Notes under the pieces: generated by a model
The model's database searches: none
Told to the model about the DNA's origin: nothing
The model's input: only the letters and a program-made list of their open reading frames with translations
NCBI GenBank assembly: GCA_903890485.1
Contig: CAITBM010000107.1
Location: 44,339-108,338, forward strand
Direction of reading: 5' to 3'
DNA: 64,000 bases
From: an uncultured Opitutaceae bacterium
GTDB taxonomy: Bacteria > Verrucomicrobiota > Verrucomicrobiia > Opitutales > Opitutaceae
Program-made: the position numbers and the translations under genes
Shown: one piece after another, positions 34,413 to 46,434 of the stretch
Layout of the letters: each line of letters opens with the position of its first letter
How positions within the stretch are numbered: position 1 is the stretch's first letter

Positions 34413-36748
34413 GCCTTCGCCTCAGTCGGCGGGTCGCCGGCCGCCGAGTAGGCGACGCGGGCGTGGAGCATGTTCAGAAGCGTGAAGGTGAAGCTGTTCT
34501 TGATCTTCGCCAGGTCCTCGAAGGTGAGCGGCGCCTCGTCGAGCTGCCCGTCGGCCACCCGCTCGGCCACGAGCCGGTCGATGATGGCGCTCAGCTTCTC
34601 GGCGGTGATCGTTCGGACCGAGCGGGTGATCGCCTCGACCCCGTCGGCCAGCGAGACGACGGCGCTCTCCTTGAACTGGGGCTTGGGTCCCTCGTAGCGG
34701 AAGGGCCCGTCCGGAACCGGGGGCGGCTCGACCCCGGGGAAGGGGGACTGGGAGAGGGCGAGGGCCCGGTCGTAGAAGAACTTCACGAGCGTCGTGCCGT
34801 GGTGCTGGCGGATCACGTCGACCACCGCGCGCGGCAGGTGGTGGCGGGCGGCCAGCTCCACCCCGTCGGTCACGTGCTGGCGGATGATCGCCGCGGAGGT
34901 GGCCGGGTCCTTCTCGTTGTGGGGGTTCCCGCTGTTCCTCTGGTTCTCGGTGAAGTACGCCGGGTTGGTCGACTTGCCGATGTCGTGGAAGAGGGCGCAG
35001 GCGCGGGCCAGGAGCGGGTTCGCCCCGATCGCGTTGCTCGCGTTCTCGGAGAGCTGGGCCACGACCAGGGAGTGGTGGTAGGTGCCGGGCGCCTCCAGCT
35101 GCATGCGCCGGAGCAGCGGGTGGTTGTAGTCGGTGAGCTCAAGGAGCGTGATGTCGGTCGTCCGCTTGAAGAGGCTCTCGAGGACCGGCAGGAGCCCAAC
35201 CACGGCAACGCCGGTCAAAAGTCCCGTCACTAGCCCGGCCGCCATCTGCCAGACGAGGGTCTCGTAGGGCGTCTGCTGGGCGATGCCGATCAGGGCCGCG
35301 AAGGCGGCCACCGTCAGGCCCCCCATGCCCGCCGCGCGGACCACCCGCCCGCGCCTGCGCGCCTCGCGGCAGCCGAAAATGGCGACCATCGACGCCAGGA
35401 AGGTGAGGACAAGGAGGTCCAGACGGTTCCCGTAGATGACGCCCGTGAAGATGGAGATGAGGAGCGCCATGAAGATCGCGCTCCCGGCGTCGATCAGGAT
35501 CGCCACGATCAGGGGGGCGAGCGCCGTCGGCGCCACATAGGGGAGCGCCGAGGCCCACGTCGAGTCGCGGACAAAGAGCTCGGCCCCGCCGATCGAGTAG
35601 ACCGCGCGCACAAGCGCCAGGTTGAAGATCACCACCAGGGCGAGGAGCCCCAGGCGCACGTTGCTGGCCAGGGTCTCCGGGTCCTCGAGCCGGACGTAGA
35701 GGATCGAGGCCACGACCATCGCGAGAACGAGGAGCACGCGGCCGAAGAGCTCCAGGCCGTCGTCGAGCTCGGCCGAGCCGCCCTCCAGGGCGGCCCTCCT
35801 GTAGGCGGTCGCCATCTCGTACTGGTCCTGGGTCACGCGGTCGCCGGCGTCGACGATCGTCTTGCCCGTGGCAATGCGGACGGACACGGGCTTCAGGCGG
35901 GAGAGGACCTCGGCCTCGCGGGTCGCGGCGGCCGTGGTGTCGAAGACCAGGTTCGGGCGCACGCCGCTCCGGAAGAGCCTGAAGAGCGCGTGGGCCGCGG
36001 GCCGGGGGACCCCCTCCGAGGCGAGGCTCACCCTGAGGAACGTGAGCGCGTCCTCCATGGACTGGACGGGGCGGGCGGCGACGCCGCCGCTCGGGCGCTC
36101 GATCTCAAACATCATGACGGCGTCCGGGCCGGTGCCCGTGGCCGAGCTCTCGTGGACGCCCTCGCTGTAGATCTGCCTGAGGGCGGCGAAGCCGTTCTCA
36201 AAAAGGGCGGCCCGGGCGGTGGCGTCCCCCGCCGAGAGGAGCGCCGCCAGGTCGTCTGCGTTGGTCTCGTAGGGGCCGCGCGCGTTGAAGTCGTCGGCCA
36301 GGAGCGCGAGCGCCTTGCGCCTGTCGAAGAAGAGGGCCGTGGGATCGGGGTGCGCGGCCTCGAAGGCCGCGAGCTTGCCGAGAAGGTCCCGGGCGGCCGC
36401 CTCGAAGCGGTCCAGATTGGAGGAGTCCAGCCTGTAGATCGGCGGCAGGCGCGAAAGGCTCTGCTCGCGCTCCGTGCGCGTGCGCTCGGTGCTCACGTAG
36501 GAGAACGGGAAGCCGGCCACGATCCGAACGGGCGCGATCTGGTTGGGGAGGACCGGCAGGTCGAGGACCCTCATGCCGGCCGAGCTCACGATCACGATCG
36601 CGGCCACGGTGACGACGAAGATCAGGCCGGCGACAAGGCGGCTCTGGTCCAGGAACTCGCGGAAGCTCGAGTTGGAGTCGCTCCCGGGCTCACCCCTGCG
36701 CCCGTTAAGGCCGCCTACGAGCAGCTTCAATTGGTTGCGTACGGACAT
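34409..36748 (-). CDS. 7TM-HD phosphohydrolase, PgpH-like (c-di-AMP phosphodiesterase family)
   Basis: A 779-residue membrane protein. After one N-terminal transmembrane helix comes a long periplasmic/extracellular 7TMR-HDED-type domain (residues about 70-320), then about seven helices, then a cytoplasmic HD domain with the catalytic pair H588-D589 in ALFHDIGKSTNPAYF and a downstream HH at AARHH. PgpH of Gram-positive bacteria hydrolyses c-di-AMP to pApA; homologues outside them have the same layout but unproven substrate. It lies 2 bp downstream of phoH and overlaps ybeY. Confidence 0.92.
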   Translation of the reverse strand: MSVRNQLKLLVGGLNGRRGEPGSDSNSSFREFLDQSRLVAGLIFVVTVAAIVIVSSAGMRVLDLPVLPNQIAPVRIVAGFPFSYVSTERTRTEREQSLSRLPPIYRLDSSNLDRFEAAARDLLGKLAAFEAAHPDPTALFFDRRKALALLADDFNARGPYETNADDLAALLSAGDATARAALFENGFAALRQIYSEGVHESSATGTGPDAVMMFEIERPSGGVAARPVQSMEDALTFLRVSLASEGVPRPAAHALFRLFRSGVRPNLVFDTTAAATREAEVLSRLKPVSVRIATGKTIVDAGDRVTQDQYEMATAYRRAALEGGSAELDDGLELFGRVLLVLAMVVASILYVRLEDPETLASNVRLGLLALVVIFNLALVRAVYSIGGAELFVRDSTWASALPYVAPTALAPLIVAILIDAGSAIFMALLISIFTGVIYGNRLDLLVLTFLASMVAIFGCREARRRGRVVRAAGMGGLTVAAFAALIGIAQQTPYETLVWQMAAGLVTGLLTGVAVVGLLPVLESLFKRTTDITLLELTDYNHPLLRRMQLEAPGTYHHSLVVAQLSENASNAIGANPLLARACALFHDIGKSTNPAYFTENQRNSGNPHNEKDPATSAAIIRQHVTDGVELAARHHLPRAVVDVIRQHHGTTLVKFFYDRALALSQSPFPGVEPPPVPDGPFRYEGPKPQFKESAVVSLADGVEAITRSVRTITAEKLSAIIDRLVAERVADGQLDEAPLTFEDLAKIKNSFTFTLLNMLHARVAYSAAGDPPTEAKA

Positions 36749-36750
36749 GG

Positions 36751-37734
36751 CTAGCGGCCCTGCGGGCTTCCCACGTCCCCGAGGGGGTTCTTGTAGTGGT
36801 CGTAGGCCTCGACGATCCGCTGGACGAGCGGGTGGCGCACGACATCCTCGCTGCCGAAGGTGTGGAAGACGATCCCGGGAACGTGCTCAAGGATCCGGCG
36901 CACCTCCAGGAGCCCGGAGACCTTGGAGCGGGGCAGGTCGATCTGGGTGACGTCGCCGGTCACCACCATCCGGGAGTCCTCTCCAAGGCGGGTGAGGAAC
37001 ATCATCATCTGCTCGGGGGTCGTGTTCTGGGCCTCGTCGAGCACGATGAAGGCCCGGGAGAGCGTCCGGCCGCGCATGTAGGCCAGAGGGGCGATCTCGA
37101 TGATGCCCTTCTCCGTGAGCTTAACGACCTCCTCGGGGTCGAGCATGTCGTGGAGGGCGTCATAGAGGGGCCGTAGGTACGGGAGGATCTTTTCTCGCAG
37201 GTCGCCGGGCAGGAACCCCAGGGCTTCGCCGGCCTCGACCGCGGGACGGGTGAGCACGATCCGTTCCACCTCGTGGTTGAGCAGGGCCGAGACCGCGGCG
37301 GCCATCGCCAGGTACGTCTTGCCGGTTCCCGCCGGCCCGATCCCGAAGACAATAGGCTCCTTGAGGACCGACTGGAGGTACTCCTTCTGGCCGATCGTCT
37401 TTGGCACCACGCTCTTGCGGTTTGTCGCGATCACCAGCGGCTCATCCAGGAACTTCCGCCAGCGCCGGGACTCGCCCTTGGCAAAGGAGTCCACGAGCCG
37501 GGCGAAGTCCGGGGTCCGGATGTTCATCCCCTGGTTCCGGGCGGCGTTCAAGAAGGCGAAGAACTCCTCGGCCAGGTCCAGGGGCTCCTGGGGGGCCTCG
37601 ATCTTCAGCCAGTCCTCGCGGGTTACCAGCTTCACGCCGAGCGCCCGCTCGGCATGGGCCAGGTTCTCGGTCTTGCCGGCATAGAGCTGGCTTAAGTGCC
37701 TGGGGCTCTGGAAATGGAGCGTTTTTGCGGGCAC
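36751..37734 (-). CDS. PhoH-family ATPase (PhoL-like)
   Basis: A 327-residue P-loop protein starting at GTG. Walker A is GPAGTGKTYLA, Walker B is FIVLDEAQNTTPEQMMMFLTR, and the preceding region includes FARLVDSFA and the PhoH-specific GEALGFLPGDLREKI. Family members are RNA-helicase-like ATPases tied to RNA metabolism; the phoH-pgpH-ybeY order links it to rRNA maturation. The N-terminal 80 residues have the KH-like variant seen in PhoL. 16 bp separate it from the HIT gene upstream. Confidence 0.93.
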   Translation of the reverse strand: MPAKTLHFQSPRHLSQLYAGKTENLAHAERALGVKLVTREDWLKIEAPQEPLDLAEEFFAFLNAARNQGMNIRTPDFARLVDSFAKGESRRWRKFLDEPLVIATNRKSVVPKTIGQKEYLQSVLKEPIVFGIGPAGTGKTYLAMAAAVSALLNHEVERIVLTRPAVEAGEALGFLPGDLREKILPYLRPLYDALHDMLDPEEVVKLTEKGIIEIAPLAYMRGRTLSRAFIVLDEAQNTTPEQMMMFLTRLGEDSRMVVTGDVTQIDLPRSKVSGLLEVRRILEHVPGIVFHTFGSEDVVRHPLVQRIVEAYDHYKNPLGDVGSPQGR

Positions 37735-37750
37735 GGGACGGGTCCCTCCT

Positions 37751-38251
37751 TCAGGAATTGGCGGGGAGGGTCACCAGGGCCGCCGTCAGGCGCTCCCAGG
37801 TGGATTCAATGGCCTGGGGGAGCACTCGGGTCTCCGTCAGGACGGGCATGAAGTTGTTGTCGCCGTTCCACCTGGGGACGATGTGGCCGTGGAGGTGCGC
37901 GATGCTCCCGCCGGCGGCCGAGCCCAGGTTGAAGCCCACGTTGACCCCATCGGGCTTCATGGCGGCGGCCAGGACCCGTTTGCCGAGGACGATCTCCTCC
38001 ATCAGGTCGCCCCGCTCCTCGCGGGTGAGTTCCTCGATGTCGACCACCTCCCGAAAGGGGACGGCGAGTAGGTGCCCGGGGTTGTAGGGGAAGCGGTTCA
38101 GGACCAGGTAGGACAGGCGCGAGCGGTGGATGATCAGCGCAGCCCGGTCGTTGCCCAGGGCCGGCAGCCCCGTGAACGGTCGCTTCATCGTTGCCGGATA
38201 GCGCGGCGCCTCAATGTAATCCATGCGCCAATAGGCGTGAAGCTGCTGCAT
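37751..38251 (-). CDS. HIT-family nucleotide hydrolase/transferase
   Basis: A 166-residue HIT protein with the histidine triad in GSIAHLHGHIVPRWNGD (H-x-H-x-H). The N-terminal AALIIHRSRLSYLVLNRFPYNPGHLLAVPFREV is the usual substrate-binding part. Such enzymes hydrolyse or transfer nucleoside phosphoramidates or diadenosine polyphosphates; the C-terminal length suggests an AP4A-phosphorylase-like or Fhit-like subgroup. It is first in the minus-strand run through phoH and pgpH and divergent from the FabF-type gene. Confidence 0.92.
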   Translation of the reverse strand: MQQLHAYWRMDYIEAPRYPATMKRPFTGLPALGNDRAALIIHRSRLSYLVLNRFPYNPGHLLAVPFREVVDIEELTREERGDLMEEIVLGKRVLAAAMKPDGVNVGFNLGSAAGGSIAHLHGHIVPRWNGDNNFMPVLTETRVLPQAIESTWERLTAALVTLPANS

Positions 38252-38336
38252 CGTGTAGGGCCCTCAACCGGAGCAGAAAGGGGGGGTAAAGTCAAAGACT
38301 TGCCTCCGGGACGGGCCTGGGCGAGTGTCGGGCACC

Positions 38337-39656
38337 ATGCTGGCATCCATACCCTCACGGCGAGTGGCGATAACAGGCCTCGGAGCGATCACGCCCGTCG
38401 GCAAGAGCGCCCCGGAAACCTGGTCCGCGCTCACGTCTGGAAAGAGCGGGATTGGTCCAATAACCCACTTTGATCCAACGGGTTGCAACGCACGCATTGC
38501 TGGGGAAGTCCTGGGATATGATCCGACCGCAAGCCTGGGGACCCCCGTCCATCCGCGGGGGGCCGGCACCGACCCGGTCCTTTCACCCCTCACCCCCAAG
38601 GAAGTTCGTAAGCTGGGACGCTTCACACACTTAGGGCTTGGGGCAGCCCTGGAGGCCTACATCGACTCCGGGCTCGACCTCCACCGGGGGACGCTCCCGC
38701 CCGAGCGGATCGGGGTGAATTTGGGGGTCGGCCTTGGGGGCCTACCCGAGATCGTGGCGACCCACGAGACGTGGAGGGTGGGGGGCTTCCGCAAGATCTC
38801 GCCCTTCTTTATCCTGCAGTCCGCCCCCAACATCCTGGCCGGCCAGCTCGCCATCCTCCTCAATTGCCGGGGATCGAACATGAGCGTCGCCTCGGCCTGT
38901 GCCACCAGCGGCCACTCCCTGGGCGAGTCGGCCCGCGCGATCGCCCGCGGCGACTCGGACGTCATGATTGCCGGGGGCGCCGAGGCCGTCATCACCCAGG
39001 TGGCCGTGGGCGCTTTTGCGCAGATGAAGGCCCTGTCGACCCGAAATGACGCCCCCGAGAAGGCGTCCCGGCCCTACGACGTGGACCGAGACGGCTTCGT
39101 GATCGGCGAGGGCTCCGTCGTGTTCGTGCTGGAGGAGATGGAGCACGCCAAGCGCCGGGGGGCGCACATCTACGCGGAGCTGACCGGCTACGGGGCCACG
39201 GCCGACGCCTACCACCTTTCCTCCCTGGCCCCCGAGGCCGAGGGGTCCCGCCGCTCGATGAACCTGGCGCTGGCCGACGCGGGGACCGCGCCGGAGCGCG
39301 TGGGCTACGTGTCGGCCCACGCGACCTCCACCCCGGGCGGCGACGGCGAGGAGGCGGCGGCTATCGCCGCCGTTTTCCACTCGAGCCGCGAGCGCCTGCA
39401 CGTGAGCGCGGTCAAGTCGATGACCGGCCACCTGCTCGGTGCCGCAGGCGCCCTGGGCGCCCTTGCGGCCGTCCTTGCGATCGACAAGGGAACGATCCCG
39501 CCGACCCTCAACTTGGACAACGTGGACCCGGCCTGCGCCGCCCTGGGGCTCAACTTCACCCCGAAGGTGGCGGTCGAGAAGCGGGTCGACGTGGCGCTTG
39601 CCAACAGCTTCGGCTTTGGCGGCACCAACGCCTCCCTGGTCTTTAGCCGGGTCTAG
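38337..39656 (+). CDS. Beta-ketoacyl-ACP synthase II (FabF-like)
   Basis: A 439-residue ketosynthase from the ATG at 38337; a GTG four codons upstream is an alternative. Catalytic Cys188 sits in SVASACATSGHS, and the histidines are in VSAHATSTPGG and KSMTGHLLGAAG, the last with the paired Lys. The C-terminus (NSFGFGGTNASLVF) is canonical. FabF elongates acyl-ACP chains. The HATSTP in place of the usual HGTSTP is a small departure. There is no acpP, fabG or polyketide cluster beside it, so it may be a stand-alone paralogue for unusual acyl chains. Confidence 0.92.
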   Translation: MLASIPSRRVAITGLGAITPVGKSAPETWSALTSGKSGIGPITHFDPTGCNARIAGEVLGYDPTASLGTPVHPRGAGTDPVLSPLTPKEVRKLGRFTHLGLGAALEAYIDSGLDLHRGTLPPERIGVNLGVGLGGLPEIVATHETWRVGGFRKISPFFILQSAPNILAGQLAILLNCRGSNMSVASACATSGHSLGESARAIARGDSDVMIAGGAEAVITQVAVGAFAQMKALSTRNDAPEKASRPYDVDRDGFVIGEGSVVFVLEEMEHAKRRGAHIYAELTGYGATADAYHLSSLAPEAEGSRRSMNLALADAGTAPERVGYVSAHATSTPGGDGEEAAAIAAVFHSSRERLHVSAVKSMTGHLLGAAGALGALAAVLAIDKGTIPPTLNLDNVDPACAALGLNFTPKVAVEKRVDVALANSFGFGGTNASLVFSRV

Positions 39657-39671
39657 TCCAAAAGAGGGGGC

Positions 39672-42554
39672 CTACTGGCCGTCGGGCGGCGGCGGGGCGG
39701 CCTTGAGCGGGCCCGACCCCTGTGGGGCGGCAAAGGGGTGGACAATCACCTTCGAGGCCTTGGCGGCCGAGAGGTAGGTCTTGGCGAGGAGATCGATGTC
39801 CGCCTTGGAGATGGACTCGAAGTCGGCCCTCCGGGAGCGCGCCCAGTCGAGAACCTCGGGCTTTTCCTGCGCGCGAATGAGGACGGTCATCCAGTAGCCG
39901 TTCGTGCGCTCGGATTCGCGGAGTGCCGTGAGCTTCGGGTTCTTGGAGCGGTCGAGTTCGTCCTGGGTGATGCCGTTCTTGCTCATGTCGTCGGCGACGG
40001 AGACCACGACCTCCTCGATCTGCTTGGTCTTGGCCGGGTCCACGATCACGGCGGCCTCCATGTAGCCGTAGCCCGGGAACGCGTCGCTCGGCAGGCTCGC
40101 CACGTTGGGCGAATACGTGCTCCCCAATTGCTCGCGCACCTTCACGCGCAGGCGGTCGTTCAGGACGTCGCCCAGGATGTTGAGGCGGCGGGTGCGGTGG
40201 ATGTCGGAGGCGTCGGTCGTCGGCCAGTAGACGGCGACCAGGCCCTTCGGGATCTCGGTGTCCACGGCGTACATCTCGGTGAAGGGCGTGCTCGGGTAGG
40301 AGACCTGGCGCTGCGCATCGAGCGCGGGCTTCGGGTCGCGCTTCGGGAGCGTCCCGATCGTGCGCGAGGCGACGTCGATCACGGTGTCAATGTCCAGATC
40401 CCCGATCACGGAGACCTCAAGGGCCCCCGTCGCAAGCTGCGGGGCGAGCCAGGCCTTCACCTCGTCGAGGTTGCGGGCCATCATCTCGTCGCGGCCCGGC
40501 AGCCCGAAGCGGGGGTCCCCGCTGGCGAGGATCCGCGGGACCTTCAGGTTCATCGGGCCCCGCTCGGTGTGGGCGAACGAAAGGTAGGCGGCGTCGATCC
40601 GCTTGCGGGCCTGGCGCAGGGCCTCGGGCCGGTAGCCCGGGTCGACGATGGAGGCGGTCAGGAGCTGGAACTCGAGCGCCAGGTCCTCCTTGTTCGTCCC
40701 GCCCTCGAAGGTGAAGGCGTCGGTAGAGGAGGAGAAGAGGACGCCGACCGTCTTTCCTGCGAGGATCTGCTGCAGGTCGTCCTCGCCGTGCTTGCCGAGG
40801 CCGCCTGCCGAGAACGTGAGGCTCGCGAAGCGCGAGAGCCCGGGCTCTGTCGCGGCCGGCTCGGTCAACAGGCCCGATCCCAGGCGGGCCGCCACGTGGA
40901 TCGTGTTGGACTCGAAGTCGGTCTTCTTGATGTTGAGCCTCACTCCGTTCTCAAAGACGACCTCCGTGAAGTCCAGGTCGGCGACCGCGGTGCGGCTCTG
41001 GACCTTGCCCGCGGGGCCGAAGTCGGAATAGCCCCAGGCGATCTGGACCCTCTGGTCGGGCGCCTGCACCGGCACGGCGCGGGCCCGGTTGTAGGCGGCC
41101 ATCACGACGGCATTGGCCGCGCCCGGGATGCCCGGGATCTTCGCGTTTCCGGCAACGAGGACGAAGCGGCCGGGGCTAGACCAGGCCGCCTTCAGCGCCT
41201 CGGCGCAGTCGGAGAGCGTCACCTTGTCCAGGGCCGGCCCGTAGAGCGCCAGGTCGTCGGCCGGCGAGGTGAACACCTCGCGGTCGACGATGCTCTGCGC
41301 CAGGTCCCCGGCGAGCTCATCGGAGCGCCGGGTCGACGCCGTCTTCTGCGCCTGCTCCAGGGCGTTCCTGAAATTGGAGGCAACCTGCTTGAGTTCATCC
41401 GGCCGGAAGCCGTACTGCAGGGCGCGCCGCAGCTCCCGGTCGGCCACCTCCAGGGCTCCCGACCACTGCTCGGCCTTGCAGGCGACGCTGATCTCGGCCT
41501 GGCGGTAGAGGTCGAAGGACTCCTCGACCCCGGCGTTTGCACGGATGAAGGGGGCGTTCTCCTGCTTGGAGAGGATTTCCAGGCGCAGGTTGAGGATGTC
41601 GAAGGCAAGCTGGCGGGGCAGGTACTTAAGGCGCGTGGCCGCCGTGTCCTGCTCATGCTCGTAGGGGGTCTCGGTCGCGATCACCACCGTCGTGTTCGGG
41701 GCCTCGCTCTCGCCGTGGTAGAGCGCCTTCAGTCCCGTGAAGACCGGCACCTTCCCCAAGTCGACCGGGGCCGGCTCGGGGCTTCGCGCGGCGATGCCCG
41801 AAAAGCCCTCCGCAATTTGTTTCTCGATCTGAGCCCCGTCGATGTCGCCCACCACGATCACGACCATCCGCTCGGGCCGGTACCACGTGTTGTAGAACTC
41901 GACGAACGGGTCCCGTCCGGACTTCTCGATCACGTCCGTTAGCCCGATCGGCAGGCGCTCGGGCACCCTCGTGCCCTTCAGGAGGAAATCGAGCTTCGAG
42001 ACAAAGGTGCGGTAGCCGACGGAGTCGCGCGTGCGCTGCTCGGAGAGGATGATGCCGCGCTCCTTCTCGACCATCTTCTGCTCGAGGAGGAGCCCGCCGC
42101 AGTAGTCGGAGAGGATCTGGAGCCCCTCGGTGAGCGTCTCGCTCTTCGTGTTGGGAAGCTCCAGCTGGTAAAGGGTATGATCAAAGCTCGTGGACGCGTT
42201 CGTGTCGGCGCCGAACCCCATGCCCAGCCGCTGGAGGGTCTCCACCAGGGTGCCGGACGCGTAGTGGGTGCTCCCGTTGAAGGCCATGTGCTCGAGGAAG
42301 TGGGCCAGGCCCCGCTGCTGCTCGGTCTCCTGGAAGGAGCCCGCGAGCACGAGGAGCCGCAGGGAGGCGCGGGCCTTGGGCTCATGGTTGGGCATCACGA
42401 CGTAGCGGAGCCCGTTGGGGAGCGTCCCGAACCGGGCCGCCGGATCCGGCTTCAGGTCGCTCGCGGCCTGGGGGAAGGGGATCGGGGCCGCATGGCCCAG
42501 GGTGAAGGAAAGCGAGAGGACGAGCGCAAAGAAGAGGGGAAGACGTCGCATCAT
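39672..42554 (-). CDS. Exported M16-family metallopeptidase
   Basis: A 960-residue protein with a signal peptide (LPLFFALVLSLSFTLGHAAP). The inverted zinc motif HxxEH is HFLEH (H85, E88, H89), and the third ligand glutamate lies in EKERGIILSEQRT about 75 residues on. It has two M16 repeats of the pitrilysin/insulinase type; the second lacks the HxxEH, as usual. It should degrade peptides in the periplasm. The start ATG is preceded by an AAGG Shine-Dalgarno-like sequence; the upstream 34 codons are unconserved. It is divergent from waaA. Confidence 0.93.
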   Translation of the reverse strand: MMRRLPLFFALVLSLSFTLGHAAPIPFPQAASDLKPDPAARFGTLPNGLRYVVMPNHEPKARASLRLLVLAGSFQETEQQRGLAHFLEHMAFNGSTHYASGTLVETLQRLGMGFGADTNASTSFDHTLYQLELPNTKSETLTEGLQILSDYCGGLLLEQKMVEKERGIILSEQRTRDSVGYRTFVSKLDFLLKGTRVPERLPIGLTDVIEKSGRDPFVEFYNTWYRPERMVVIVVGDIDGAQIEKQIAEGFSGIAARSPEPAPVDLGKVPVFTGLKALYHGESEAPNTTVVIATETPYEHEQDTAATRLKYLPRQLAFDILNLRLEILSKQENAPFIRANAGVEESFDLYRQAEISVACKAEQWSGALEVADRELRRALQYGFRPDELKQVASNFRNALEQAQKTASTRRSDELAGDLAQSIVDREVFTSPADDLALYGPALDKVTLSDCAEALKAAWSSPGRFVLVAGNAKIPGIPGAANAVVMAAYNRARAVPVQAPDQRVQIAWGYSDFGPAGKVQSRTAVADLDFTEVVFENGVRLNIKKTDFESNTIHVAARLGSGLLTEPAATEPGLSRFASLTFSAGGLGKHGEDDLQQILAGKTVGVLFSSSTDAFTFEGGTNKEDLALEFQLLTASIVDPGYRPEALRQARKRIDAAYLSFAHTERGPMNLKVPRILASGDPRFGLPGRDEMMARNLDEVKAWLAPQLATGALEVSVIGDLDIDTVIDVASRTIGTLPKRDPKPALDAQRQVSYPSTPFTEMYAVDTEIPKGLVAVYWPTTDASDIHRTRRLNILGDVLNDRLRVKVREQLGSTYSPNVASLPSDAFPGYGYMEAAVIVDPAKTKQIEEVVVSVADDMSKNGITQDELDRSKNPKLTALRESERTNGYWMTVLIRAQEKPEVLDWARSRRADFESISKADIDLLAKTYLSAAKASKVIVHPFAAPQGSGPLKAAPPPPDGQ

Positions 42555-42673
42555 GGGACCTTGATCGTTACAGCCGCCGCGGCCCCGCGACAGCAAAAAA
42601 CCTCCCAAAAACTTGTTGTGGCATTGTCTTGGGGTTTCGGTCTGCTTGATTAACACGTGTTTAACATAAGCCC

Positions 42674-43969
42674 ATGATCTGGATCTACCGGATATTGTTC
42701 CCGGTGGTGATGCTGGTCCTCTCCCCGTACTACGTCTGGAGGATGCGCCGGCGGGGGGGATATATGCGCGGCTTCTCGCACCGCTTCGGGGCGCCGCCGC
42801 CCATCGCCCCGCGGAAGGAGGGCGTCAGGCGCCTCTGGCTTCAGGCCGTGAGCGTGGGGGAGATGCTCGCCATCGAGCCCATCCTCCGCGCCCTTTCGGC
42901 GGAGGGGACCGAGGTGGTCCTCACGACCACGACCAGCACGGGATACCGACTGGCGCAGGACCGCTACCTGAGGCTCGTCAGCGCCGTGGGCTACTTCCCG
43001 ATCGACTGGGCGCCGTTCTCCGCGCGCGCGTGGGAGCGCTTCCAGCCCGACCTGGCGGTCATCACCGAGGGGGAGCGCTGGCCCGAGCACCTGCGGCAGG
43101 CCGCCAACCGGGGAGTCCCGGTCCTCTGCATCAATGCCCGGATTTCGGATCGCAGCTTCTCCAGGCTAAGGCGCTTCCCTTTCCTCGGCAGGTTCGTGAC
43201 CCAAGGCATCACCCGGATCCTCGCCGCCTCGGCGCGCGACGCCGAGCGGTTTTGGTCGCTCGGTTACCCGCCGGAGCGGGTCGAGGTGACGGGCAACATC
43301 AAGCTCGACGTGTCGATCCCGATCCTGGCGGGGGAGGCCCTGGCCGAACTCAGGAAGGGCCTCGGGCTCGCCGCGGGCCCCCTGGTGATCCTCGGCTCCT
43401 CGACCTGGCCCGGCGAGGAGCAGGCGCTCCTCGACACCCTGGTCGCCGCCCGCGCCAAGGGGATCAGGTGCTCCCTTCTCCTTGTTCCCCGCCATGCCGA
43501 GCGCCGGTTCGAGGTGGAGAAGCTCCTTAAGGGGAGCGGCCTCTCCTACCACTTCCGCTCGAAGGGGACGGCCCCGGGGGAGGTCGATATCGCCGTGGGC
43601 GACACGACCGGCGAACTCCGGATGCTCACCCAGTTGGCCGACCTGGTCTTTGTGGGCAAGAGCCTTTCCCCGCACGAGGGCGGGCAGACCCCGGTGGAGG
43701 CGGCAAGCCTCGGCAAGGCGCTCCTCTTTGGCCCGAACATGGGCAATTTCCGGACAATCGAGGGCGACCTGGTGGCCCGCGGCGCGGGGCGCACGGTGGC
43801 GGACGCCCCGGCGCTGCTCCGCGAGTGCGTCTCCCTTCTTTCAAACCCCAGGGAGCGCGAGGCCATGGCCGCGGCCGCCGCCCGGTGGCGGGCCGACAAC
43901 GGAGGGGGCGTCGAGCGCACCCTTTCCGCCATTCGCCGGGAGTTTGCGAATATTAATAAGGCACGGTGA
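42674..43969 (+). CDS. waaA: 3-deoxy-D-manno-octulosonic acid transferase WaaA
   Basis: A 431-residue Kdo transferase that attaches Kdo to lipid A at the inner membrane. The signature near the N-terminus, WLQAVSVGEMLAIEPIL with TEVVLTTTTSTGY, and the C-terminal SPHEGGQTPVEAASLGKALLFGPNMGNF match the family. The first 20 residues (YRILFPVVMLVLSPYYVW) are the membrane anchor. Together with the LptF/LptG gene it shows that the cell makes an LPS outer membrane. It is 147 bp upstream of gap. Confidence 0.94.
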   Translation: MIWIYRILFPVVMLVLSPYYVWRMRRRGGYMRGFSHRFGAPPPIAPRKEGVRRLWLQAVSVGEMLAIEPILRALSAEGTEVVLTTTTSTGYRLAQDRYLRLVSAVGYFPIDWAPFSARAWERFQPDLAVITEGERWPEHLRQAANRGVPVLCINARISDRSFSRLRRFPFLGRFVTQGITRILAASARDAERFWSLGYPPERVEVTGNIKLDVSIPILAGEALAELRKGLGLAAGPLVILGSSTWPGEEQALLDTLVAARAKGIRCSLLLVPRHAERRFEVEKLLKGSGLSYHFRSKGTAPGEVDIAVGDTTGELRMLTQLADLVFVGKSLSPHEGGQTPVEAASLGKALLFGPNMGNFRTIEGDLVARGAGRTVADAPALLRECVSLLSNPREREAMAAAAARWRADNGGGVERTLSAIRREFANINKAR

Positions 43970-46401
<2,432 letters not shown>

Positions 46402-46434
46402 CCCCTACCTGCCCCCAAGAGGGGCCCCCTCACC

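Noticed and set aside
39738..41942. 734-codon open frame antisense to the M16 peptidase
   Set aside because: The sense strand has the HFLEH zinc motif and signal peptide. The antisense translation has no motif and typical high-GC bias.
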